DNA of 64,000 nucleotides from Alteromonas oceanisediminis (lineage in GTDB: Bacteria; Pseudomonadota; Gammaproteobacteria; Enterobacterales; Alteromonadaceae), in contig NZ_JAHCTA010000005.1 in NCBI RefSeq assembly GCF_018474025.1, positions 310,001 to 374,000 on the forward strand, given 5' to 3'. The translations under genes and the position numbers were made by a program. This document shows, in pieces, positions 26,413 to 33,312 of the stretch (position 1 is the first letter of the stretch; every line of letters starts with the position of its first letter). Below the pieces are notes generated by a model. It was not told where the DNA came from. It ran no database searches and saw only the letters and a list, made by a program, of their open reading frames with translations.

Positions 26413-27852
26413 ATGCCATCATTACAGAAAGCCTATCCTTACTTCCTCGGCAGCAAAGCCGTTTTTGCCAATCAGGATTTGAAAGTCACTAATAAATACA
26501 CAGGTGAGGTCGCAACAACGGTGGCCATGGCTGATGCAGACGTGATTGATAAAGCCATTGATGCCGCTGAAAAAAGTCAGGCAGCGATGACAGCAATGCG
26601 CCCGTATGAACGTCAAAAAGTGTTAGACCACTGTGTTAAACGGTTTAACGAGCGGTTTGAAGAGTTAGCATACGCGCTGTGCATAGAAGCGGGCAAGCCG
26701 ATTAAAGATGCACGCGGTGAAGTGACACGCCTTATTGATACGTTTCGTATCGCTGCTGAAGAGAGTGTGCGTATACAGGGGGAAGTGGTTAACCTGGAAA
26801 TTACTGAGCGCGCTAAAGGTTACACCGGCATGTACAAGCATGTACCCATCGGGCCGTGTTCGTTTATATCACCGTTTAATTTTCCATTGAATCTTGCCGC
26901 GCACAAAGTCGCACCAGCGATTGCAGCCGGGTGTACCTTTGTGTTGAAACCCGCGTCACGAACGCCGTTGGGTGCCATTATTATGGGCGAAGTGCTGGCC
27001 GAGACGGATTTGCCTGAGGGCGCGTTTTCTATTTTACCCTGTTCGCGTGATGGCGCTGATCTGTTTACCACGGATGACCGGTTTAAACTGTTAAGTTTCA
27101 CCGGCTCGCCTGATGTGGGTTGGGATTTAAAAGCACGAGCGGGAAAAAAGCCTGTGATTCTAGAGCTTGGCGGTAACGCTGCGTGCGTCATTGATGAGGA
27201 TGCCGACATTGATGATGCGATAGAGCGCGTGGTGTTTGGTGCCTACTATCAGTCTGGGCAGAGCTGCATTAGTGTTCAACGTATTCTCGTTCATGAGGCT
27301 ATCTATGCTGAGTTTAAGCGAAAGTACACAGACAAAGTCTCTCAGTTAGTGCATGGTGACCCGTTGGAAGAAAGTACCTTTATTGGCCCTATGATTGCGG
27401 AGTCAGAAGCGGAACGATTAGAAAACTGGATCAATGAAGCCGTTGAGTCTGGCGCGACGTTACTGTGTGGCGGCAAGCGTAAAGGCGCCATGCTGGAAGC
27501 AACCGTCCTTGAAAATGCACCGCACAATGCAAAGATCAATGCTGAAGAAGCATTTGGACCGGTGTCGATTATCAGTTCGTTTAATGACTACGATGAAGCG
27601 CTGGCACGAGTGAATGACAGCCAGTTTGGTTTACAGGCGGGTGTGTTTACGCGCGATATTTACAAAGCTCATAAAGCGTGGGATGTACTGGACGTGGGCG
27701 GTGTCGTAATTGGTGATGTACCAAGCTGGCGTGTTGATAATATGCCGTACGGCGGTGTAAAAGAGTCGGGGCTTGGCCGGGAAGGGATCCGTTATGCCAT
27801 TGCCGATATGACCGAAATTCGCCTCATGGTGCTACGCAACCCCAACCCTTAA
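26413..27852 (+). CDS. NAD(P)-dependent aldehyde dehydrogenase
   Basis: Aldehyde dehydrogenase superfamily enzyme, 479 residues from ATG 26413 (AAAGGAG upstream). The cofactor region has FISPFNFPLNLAAHKVAPAI and FVLKPASRTPLGA; then SFTGSPDVGWDL, the general-base segment LELGGNAACV and the catalytic Cys in SGQSCISVQR. The C terminus has MPYGGVKESGLGREGIR. It most resembles the succinate-semialdehyde/lactaldehyde/phosphonoacetaldehyde dehydrogenase branch. Its operon partner is the acetolactate-synthase-like enzyme, suggesting that the dehydrogenase oxidises an aldehyde released or made by it. Specificity is unknown. Confidence 0.85.
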   Translation: MPSLQKAYPYFLGSKAVFANQDLKVTNKYTGEVATTVAMADADVIDKAIDAAEKSQAAMTAMRPYERQKVLDHCVKRFNERFEELAYALCIEAGKPIKDARGEVTRLIDTFRIAAEESVRIQGEVVNLEITERAKGYTGMYKHVPIGPCSFISPFNFPLNLAAHKVAPAIAAGCTFVLKPASRTPLGAIIMGEVLAETDLPEGAFSILPCSRDGADLFTTDDRFKLLSFTGSPDVGWDLKARAGKKPVILELGGNAACVIDEDADIDDAIERVVFGAYYQSGQSCISVQRILVHEAIYAEFKRKYTDKVSQLVHGDPLEESTFIGPMIAESEAERLENWINEAVESGATLLCGGKRKGAMLEATVLENAPHNAKINAEEAFGPVSIISSFNDYDEALARVNDSQFGLQAGVFTRDIYKAHKAWDVLDVGGVVIGDVPSWRVDNMPYGGVKESGLGREGIRYAIADMTEIRLMVLRNPNP

Positions 27853-27886
27853 AAATCATTGAATCTACATGTCGTCAATGATTCAG

Positions 27887-27920
27887 AACGCGCTGTACCT
27901 GAACTGGGCAGCGCGTTTTT
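27887..27920 (+). terminator. Rho-independent terminator of the ALS-like/ALDH operon
   Basis: AACGCGCTG (27887-27895) pairs perfectly with CAGCGCGTT (27909-27917) across a 13-base loop and runs into TTTTT. It lies 34 bp after the dehydrogenase stop, before the convergent yqaA-like gene. Confidence 0.88.
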
Positions 27921-27940
27921 GGCGCTGCTAGGGCGCTTAT

Positions 27941-28378
27941 TCAGACTGCTAAAACCAAATAACTGAGTACGATATATCGCAGTAACTTAGTCAGTCCAAC
28001 CAAAACCACGAACACGCTAAACCGGATTTTGAGCACGCCGGCAACCACGGTGATTGGGTCACCGATGATGGGAACCCATGCCAGACACAGCGCTATTCTA
28101 CCATGGCGTGCGAAGCGAGCGCGTGCACGCTCAAGATCATCATCATTCATTCTCAGCACGCGTTTCGCCAGCGGCTCACCACAACGATAACCCAACCAGT
28201 AGTTCACCATGGCACCCAACACATTGCCTGCCGTCGCGATGGCGACCACCGCTAATGGAGAGAAACCCGATAATAAGGTAAGGCTCAGTACCAGCTCGCT
28301 GCTTAGCGGCAAAACAGTCGCAGCCAGAAAGGCCGCCACGAATAATCCTAAAAGCCCGTATTCAGCGAGCAGCGCCAC
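27941..28378 (-). CDS. yqaA: YqaA family (DedA-like) inner-membrane protein
   Basis: Small membrane protein of the VTT/DedA superfamily, YqaA branch. It has an N-terminal re-entrant-type hydrophobic segment (GLLGLFVAAFLAATVLPLSSE), the GNVLGAMVNYWLGYRCG motif and a LAWVPIIGDPITVVAGVL segment. All are typical of the family. The 145 residues start at GTG 28378. DedA relatives move phospholipids across the membrane, but YqaA itself is uncharacterised. It is followed 9 bp upstream in coordinates by a VOC gene on the same strand. Confidence 0.88.
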   Translation of the reverse strand: MALLAEYGLLGLFVAAFLAATVLPLSSELVLSLTLLSGFSPLAVVAIATAGNVLGAMVNYWLGYRCGEPLAKRVLRMNDDDLERARARFARHGRIALCLAWVPIIGDPITVVAGVLKIRFSVFVVLVGLTKLLRYIVLSYLVLAV

Positions 28379-28387
28379 GAATATGGG

Positions 28388-28774
28388 TTACTCGGGTTTC
28401 AATCGTTTTAGCACACAGATTTTGTTTCCAGCGGGATCGCGTAGGTAGGCGAGATACAACTTCATTTTGCCGCCATCCCTGATCCCCGGCGGATCCTCAC
28501 ACTCTGTGCCACCATTTGCTAACCCAACTGAGTGCCACTTTTCGCCTTGTTCAAGCGAATTGACGCTAAACCCAATTGTGCTGCCATTCCCGCACGACGC
28601 CGGCTTTCCATCTATTGGCTTAGACAGCGCAAAAATGCCGCTATCCGTGAAGTAAAAGCAGCGACCTTTTTCGTCAATCACGCCGGGCTCATAGCCCAAA
28701 ACACCAAAAGTAGCATTGTAAAATTGCTTGGACTCTTGAATATCATTTGCGCCCAACATGATGTGGCTAAACAT
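28388..28774 (-). CDS. VOC-family protein (glyoxalase-like)
   Basis: Single VOC domain of 128 residues: SHIMLGANDIQESKQFYNAT at the start, then FALSKPIDGKPAS, STIGFSVNSLEQ and a final YLAYLRDPAGNKICVLKRL. The pattern is that of the common PhnB/glyoxalase-like environmental group. The first His and the late KICV-type strand fit a metal site, but activity cannot be assigned. A good ribosome site (AGAGG) precedes the ATG. yqaA lies 9 bp downstream on the same strand. Confidence 0.82.
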   Translation of the reverse strand: MFSHIMLGANDIQESKQFYNATFGVLGYEPGVIDEKGRCFYFTDSGIFALSKPIDGKPASCGNGSTIGFSVNSLEQGEKWHSVGLANGGTECEDPPGIRDGGKMKLYLAYLRDPAGNKICVLKRLKPE

Positions 28775-28908
28775 ACATACCTCTTGATAATGACTGACAT
28801 GCTCGCGTAGCGAACATAGAAAACACCGAATTTAGCGCGAATTGCGTGGTAATGCTCATGCGAAAAATTGATACAGCCCCATTCATCAACCCTATCCAAT
28901 CAGAAGAT

Positions 28909-29265
28909 TTACACGGCGTATTTCTTCAAAACGTCCAGTGGAATAAGCTGCAAAGCTGCTTCGTTCACCGCTGCCAGCACAATTTTCGGTGCCACACCGG
29001 CGCGCTCTGCTTCAAGCCAGCGGCCGGCACATAGACACCATTTATCCCCCGCTTTCAATCCCGGGAACTCATACAGCGCATTGGGTGTAGTTAGGTCGTT
29101 GCCCTGAGCTTTTGAGTACTCAAGAAAGGCGTCTGTCATGATGGCACACACGCTGTGATTGCCTACATCACTCGATGGAACATAACAGAATCCCTCACGA
29201 GTGAAGCCCGTGTTACCGCAGCATAATTGCAGCGGCTCACCCAATACATTGCGTGCATTAGCCAT
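28909..29265 (-). CDS. DUF2237 family protein
   Basis: 118-residue protein of the DUF2237 family, function unknown. Hallmarks are NVLGEPLQLCCGNTGFTREG, DVGNHSVCAIMTDAFLEYSK, GNDLTTPN and FPGLKAGDKWCLCAGRWLEA. Conserved cysteines near residues 15-16, about 26 and in WCLCA suggest a metal or redox role, but this is conjecture. I start at ATG 29265 (MANARN). A longer frame to 29340 lacks family similarity. It is divergent from ubiG by 85 bp. Confidence 0.88.
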   Translation of the reverse strand: MANARNVLGEPLQLCCGNTGFTREGFCYVPSSDVGNHSVCAIMTDAFLEYSKAQGNDLTTPNALYEFPGLKAGDKWCLCAGRWLEAERAGVAPKIVLAAVNEAALQLIPLDVLKKYAV

Positions 29266-29350
29266 GATTAAACCCTCTTGTACATTATCTGGTATAAGTA
29301 ATGTTATCGCGCCTGTTGCGCAATGCATAAATATCAACAAGGTATCTACG

Positions 29351-30118
29351 ATGCTTGATAAAAGTCAGCTCAGTCCGAAGATCAATAAAAATTCGACGCT
29401 CTCAGAGAATGAGGTTGCCAAGTTCGATCGTATGGCAAAAGAATGGTGGGATCCGAAAGGAAAATTTAAAACCGCACTGGAATTCAATGCGGCGCGATTG
29501 GACTGGATACTGCCCCAAATTGCGGCGCACTTTCATCGCAAGTTTGTGGGCGACGTCAGTTTTTCAGGACTAACGGTGCTTGACGTTGGCAGCGGCGGAG
29601 GGCTAATTGCTGAAGCCGTTGCCATGCGCGGTGCACAGGTTACCGGTATTGATGCCAGCGCAGTGAGTGTCGAGGTGGCAAAACAACACGCTAAGGGGCG
29701 CGACCTCGATCTACAATATCTGCATACGCTAAGTGGTGATTTGGTTGAGCAGGGGTTGCAATACGATGTGGTCATTAACGCTGAAGTTGTAGAGCATGTG
29801 CCAGACCAGCAGCAATTGATCAACGAGTGCTGTCAATTGGTGAAGCCTGGTGGTCTGTTGATTCTTGCAACACTGAATCGAACCACGCGCAGCTTTGTCG
29901 TGGCGATTGTGGGGGCCGAATATGTGATGCGCTACTTGCCTCGCGGGACGCATGATTGGCGCTATTTCGTGAAGCCAGTTGAATTGAAGGGATGGGTTCG
30001 AGATCAAGGTTTGACGTTCACTGACAGCACGGGCATGAAATACAACCCGTTATTTGGCGGCTGGAAAATGACTCAGAGTCATGCAGTCAACTTCATTCAA
30101 AGCTATGCGAAGCCGTGA
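29351..30118 (+). CDS. ubiG: Ubiquinone biosynthesis O-methyltransferase UbiG
   Basis: SAM-dependent methyltransferase performing both O-methylation steps of ubiquinone synthesis. From ATG 29351 the protein has 255 residues. It shows EVAKFDRMAKEWWDPKGKFK, motif I LDVGSGGGLIAEAVAMRGAQ, GIDASAVSVEVAKQHA, VINAEVVEHVPD and LATLNRTTRSFVVAIVGAEY, all family signatures. Expected to act at the inner membrane with the Ubi complex. It is not linked to gyrA or nrdAB here, unlike enterobacteria, and a glutaminase gene follows. Confidence 0.96.
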   Translation: MLDKSQLSPKINKNSTLSENEVAKFDRMAKEWWDPKGKFKTALEFNAARLDWILPQIAAHFHRKFVGDVSFSGLTVLDVGSGGGLIAEAVAMRGAQVTGIDASAVSVEVAKQHAKGRDLDLQYLHTLSGDLVEQGLQYDVVINAEVVEHVPDQQQLINECCQLVKPGGLLILATLNRTTRSFVVAIVGAEYVMRYLPRGTHDWRYFVKPVELKGWVRDQGLTFTDSTGMKYNPLFGGWKMTQSHAVNFIQSYAKP

Positions 30119-30121
30119 AAA

Positions 30122-30135
30122 ATCAACAGGCCCTA
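30122..30135 (+). repeat. 14-bp intergenic repeat, copy 2
   Basis: ATCAACAGGCCCTA begins 4 bp after the ubiG stop and is identical to the copy at 3993-4006. It does not form an obvious hairpin. Confidence 0.6.
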
Positions 30136-30205
30136 GCCAAATAGCTGTGGATATTCGAGAATGTGTTGTAATGCTTACAGCTTGTTAGGGTGAAGGGAGA
30201 ACGTC

Positions 30206-31132
30206 ATTACCGTCAATATTCAAACCGTACTGGATGACATCAATCAGGACGTACGCAATCAGTTCGATACCTTTGAGGGTAAAGTCGCCGACTACATTCC
30301 GGCTCTGAGCCGTATGCCAGCAGATCGTTTTGCGATGGCAGTGTATGGTGTAGACGGCACATTCTGCCATACGGGTGATGCGCATCAGCGGTTTACGATT
30401 CAGTCAGTGTCGAAGGTATTGACTCTGACACTCGCGTTACAGCGCTATGGCGACAGTTTGTGGGATCGCGTGGGTAAAGAGCCGTCCGGAACCGCTTTCA
30501 ACTCGCTGACGCAGTTAGAATTTGAAGGGGGAAAACCACGCAACCCGTTCATCAACGCAGGAGCAATAGTCACCTGTGATGCACTCTACTCACGTTTGTC
30601 TGCGCCAACTCACCACATGCTTGAAACGCTACGCAGCCTTTCCAACAACCCGCGTTTGACTATCAACGCCATTGTGGCGCGATCAGAGTTTGAGCATCGG
30701 CATCGCAATGCCGCTATGGCGCATTTGATGAAGTCGTTTGGTAATTTTGAAAACGACGTCGAGGATGTACTGCGTGCGTATTTTTCATTCTGTGCCATTG
30801 AGATGTGTACAACGGAACTGGCAAGGGCTTTCAGCTATTTGGCGAACAAAGGTGAGGCAGTCGCTGATGGGCAGCACGTACTCAGTAGTAAGCAGAATTC
30901 GCAACTCAACTCGCTGTTATTTACCAGTGGCTTATACGATGCGTCCGGCGATTTTGCGTATCGTGTCGGAATGCCCGGCAAATCCGGGGTAGGCGGAGCA
31001 ATTTTAGCCGTAGTGCCAGGACGATTTACGGTGGCAGTGTGGTCACCTAAATTAAATCGGTACGGAAACTCCAGCGCTGGTATATACGCTCTGGAGCAGT
31101 TTGCCGATCGTCTCAACTTACATCTTTTCTAG
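30206..31132 (+). CDS. glsA: Glutaminase, apparently initiated at an ATT codon
   Basis: Beta-lactamase-fold glutaminase converting glutamine to glutamate and ammonia. Family motifs are intact: catalytic FTIQSVSKVLTLTLAL (SxxK), GNNxx-type EGGKPRNPFINAGAIVTCDA, VARSEFEHRHRNAAMAHLMK, FTSGLYDASGDFAYRVGMP and KSGVGGAILAVVPG. The first ATG is at 30314, but the frame upstream encodes the conserved EGKVADYIPALSR and IQTVLDDINQ region, open back to a TGA at 30191. The only well-placed start is ATT 30206, with AGGGAG six bases upstream, giving 308 residues, the E. coli GlsB length. CTG 30230 is the next choice. No ATG, GTG or TTG exists between 30194 and 30313. Confidence 0.88.
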   Translation: MTVNIQTVLDDINQDVRNQFDTFEGKVADYIPALSRMPADRFAMAVYGVDGTFCHTGDAHQRFTIQSVSKVLTLTLALQRYGDSLWDRVGKEPSGTAFNSLTQLEFEGGKPRNPFINAGAIVTCDALYSRLSAPTHHMLETLRSLSNNPRLTINAIVARSEFEHRHRNAAMAHLMKSFGNFENDVEDVLRAYFSFCAIEMCTTELARAFSYLANKGEAVADGQHVLSSKQNSQLNSLLFTSGLYDASGDFAYRVGMPGKSGVGGAILAVVPGRFTVAVWSPKLNRYGNSSAGIYALEQFADRLNLHLF

Positions 31133-31145
31133 AGCGTGTTGATCT

Positions 31146-31976
31146 TTATTGCGAAGCGTCGTCAATTTCCCAACTGAACGGCCCATAGTCAGGAAAAGGC
31201 ATCGCCTTATCCGGCTCGCTGAGGGCCGATTCGTAGCGGGCGATGATATCTTTTTGTAGTTGGATTCGAAATTCATAGAGCTCGTTCGACAGTGCACGTA
31301 ATTGACTGAGATCTTCTGGATCATTTTCAATCGCGTCACGCAACATCGGGCTAAGCTTGGCCAGCCCGGTAAAGAGCCGTTCAGTGGGTTGCTTGCTGAG
31401 TGAAAGCAGCCTTTCACGTGTCTCTTGAGGTAGCGCTGAATCACTGTGTGCGTTTTCTCCCACGGTGGCAAAGTAACGCTGGTATTCTTCTTGACTAACG
31501 CTGTCTGCCTGATTCCATAGGGGCATGCTTGAGCGATTAAGTAACACGTGGGAATGCGGGTCAATCACCATGACGGATGGAGTGGCAAAGTAGCCGGGGT
31601 AACCAAATTGTTCGGTGAGCCAGCGGAGGTCGTTGTAGTAGGCCACATCGACAAACAGCGTTTCGAATCGCGCTGTGATAATTGAGTGAAGGGGGTCTGA
31701 TGAAAACTGCGCGGCTAATCCGCGACTATCGTGGCACCACTGAGCGCCAAGCACCAACAACAATAACGTGTTATCTTTTTGCGCAGTGGTTATCGCTTGA
31801 TCGACCAAGCCCTGAAGATTGTCTTTTGTCTTGAAAATAAACTCTGGCTTTACCGTGCTGGCATGCTGGTCGATTGTATCGCTGGCGCTGTGCGCGTGCA
31901 GTGGCATCAATAGCACTGCACTCAACAGGGCAATGTGCGCATAGCCGTGCTTAGCGGAGCAACGCATAGAGCACAT
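31146..31976 (-). CDS. Exported thioredoxin-fold protein with a CxxS site
   Basis: From ATG 31976 the protein has an N-terminal signal segment (HIALLSAVLLMPLHAHSAS) and a thioredoxin-like domain (LLLLVLGAQWCHDSRGLA, then TLFVDVAYYNDL, FATPSVMVIDP). The active site is WCHDS, so only the first Cys remains of CxxC. That argues for thiol-disulfide isomerase-like, glutathionylation-type or structural roles instead of full oxidoreduction. The C-terminal 120 residues are helical and charged. Start is uncertain: ATGs at 32012 and 31967 are also possible and none has a clear ribosome site. It is convergent with the glutaminase gene. Confidence 0.7.
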   Translation of the reverse strand: MCSMRCSAKHGYAHIALLSAVLLMPLHAHSASDTIDQHASTVKPEFIFKTKDNLQGLVDQAITTAQKDNTLLLLVLGAQWCHDSRGLAAQFSSDPLHSIITARFETLFVDVAYYNDLRWLTEQFGYPGYFATPSVMVIDPHSHVLLNRSSMPLWNQADSVSQEEYQRYFATVGENAHSDSALPQETRERLLSLSKQPTERLFTGLAKLSPMLRDAIENDPEDLSQLRALSNELYEFRIQLQKDIIARYESALSEPDKAMPFPDYGPFSWEIDDASQ

Positions 31977-32306
31977 GCAAAGCCAGTGGATCCGATTAAA
32001 AAAATTGCGCATAGAGAGCTTAACTTGATGACATTTGAAACAGGTTACCATGAAAAACAAATCATCAACCAGAACCGGTCGATTTTTATCGGTATCCAGA
32101 AAAGGCGATTGCTGATGAGTGAAACGATGCTATTGTTTTATCGTTGACAGTCATGAAATTGAGCGTATTGGTTAATATATGCCCTCAGATTTACTCACCA
32201 TTAACGAGGAAACTAATATGCAAGAACACTCGAAAAGTAGCCTGGTTTAGCTTAGATTAGGCGCGTCAGTTTCCATTTAGTCATCGCAAACAATCAAGGT
32301 TGCCCT
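31977..32306. other. Intergenic region between the thioredoxin-like and GST genes
   Basis: About 330 bp separate the chosen start of the leftward gene from the GST gene. The only structured element seen is the rightward promoter-like TTGACA (32144-32149) and a ten-codon reading frame at 32218-32250. Part of the left side may be coding if the thioredoxin-like protein starts further upstream. Confidence 0.5.
32218..32250 (+). CDS. Possible leader peptide upstream of the GST gene
   Basis: ATG 32218 is preceded at ideal distance by GAGGAAA and encodes MQEHSKSSLV followed by TAG, 56 bp before the GST start. The ribosome site is better than that of many genes here. It may be a leader peptide or a chance frame; nothing in its composition suggests amino-acid attenuation. 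Confidence 0.25.
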   Translation: MQEHSKSSLV

Positions 32307-32915
32307 ATGTTGCTTTATGATACCCACACTGCCCCAACTCCCCGACGTGTACGCATATTCTTGGCCGAAAAGGGCATTGAAATTCCGATGCAACAAGTCG
32401 ATCTGCCATCGGGCGACAATTTATCTGCCGAAATGCGCGCCAAAAATCCCATTGGAAAAGTGCCAATACTGGAGCTAGATGATGGCACGTGTATCAGTGA
32501 GTCTGACGCGATTTGCACATACTTTGAAACGCTGCATCCTGAGCCTCCTCTGATGGGAACAACCGCGATCGAAAAAGCGCAGATCCACATGTGGGCTCGG
32601 CAAGTTGAATTTGGTTTGTTCATGCAGGTGGGAATGTGCTTCCAGCATACGACAGGTCATTTTAAAGATCGCATGACACCGGTTCCTGAGTATGGGAAAG
32701 AAGCTGGCATCAACGCCAAAAAATTCATGTCAGTACTGAACCGACAGCTCGCTAAAAGCGAGTTTATTGCGGGTGACCAATTCACATTACCCGATATTAT
32801 TGCTCTGTGCGCTATTGATTTTGCGCGCGTTGTGAAAATAAGAATCGATGAGAAACACAGCGATTTGCAGCGCTGGTACAACGCCGTCAGTACGCGCCCG
32901 AGTGCTTCTGCGTGA
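32307..32915 (+). CDS. Glutathione S-transferase family protein
   Basis: Cytosolic GST of 202 residues. The N-terminal thioredoxin-like domain (1-80) has LLYDTHTAPTPRRVRIFLAE, KNPIGKVPILELDDG and the glutathione-binding ISESDAICTYFE. The helical C-terminal domain has GDQFTLPDIIALCAIDFA. The catalytic residue is probably the Ser/Thr near TAPTPRR. It resembles the bacterial beta/theta-like group. The stop overlaps the next gene by GTGA, so the two are co-translated. Confidence 0.88.
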   Translation: MLLYDTHTAPTPRRVRIFLAEKGIEIPMQQVDLPSGDNLSAEMRAKNPIGKVPILELDDGTCISESDAICTYFETLHPEPPLMGTTAIEKAQIHMWARQVEFGLFMQVGMCFQHTTGHFKDRMTPVPEYGKEAGINAKKFMSVLNRQLAKSEFIAGDQFTLPDIIALCAIDFARVVKIRIDEKHSDLQRWYNAVSTRPSASA

Positions 32916-33274
32916 AGGTTCTGAAGCGACATGTGAGGGTGCTTGCGCCTTTGCTCGTGATTGCTGCAATGAGTGGCTGCTCAAACCAGCCGCGCACTGA
33001 GTACTACTGTGACAACGGTGAGCGAGCGGGTGTGATATACCTGAGTGAGGCTGCAGGGTCAGGTGCCATTCTACATTATCAGGGGCAGGATTATGAGATG
33101 TACCCAACGCGCACGGCATCTGGTGCAAAATATGCCACTGAACAAGGCCTATCGCCAGAGGAGGGGCTGATATGGTGGACGCAGGGAGAGAGCGCCATGT
33201 TGATGACAATGATATTGGATCACACGGTGTCGGCAGAGGATTACCCGATGATTGCTCGTTGTGAATTGCTGTAG
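32912..33274 (+). CDS. MliC-like lipoprotein (C-type lysozyme inhibitor)
   Basis: Short lipoprotein: the signal ends LVIAAMSGCSNQ with a lipobox Cys at about residue 23. The mature part resembles the MliC/PliC inhibitor domain: YYCDNGERAGVIYLS, AILHYQGQDYEMYP, the SASGAKYA-like segment TASGAKYATEQG, then WWTQGESAMLMTM and a C-terminal Cys. The two cysteines would form the family disulfide. Likely anchored in the outer membrane, where it would protect peptidoglycan from host or predator lysozyme. It starts at GTG 32912, overlapping the GST stop. Confidence 0.78.
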   Translation: MKVLKRHVRVLAPLLVIAAMSGCSNQPRTEYYCDNGERAGVIYLSEAAGSGAILHYQGQDYEMYPTRTASGAKYATEQGLSPEEGLIWWTQGESAMLMTMILDHTVSAEDYPMIARCELL

Positions 33275-33312
33275 CACAGCAGGCTAATCAGTTCATCATT
33301 CGCCGCTCGCGT

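Noticed and set aside
26820-27209. 129-residue antisense frame in the aldehyde dehydrogenase gene
   Set aside because: Shadow of a codon-biased gene; low-complexity Ser/Ala content and no start signal.
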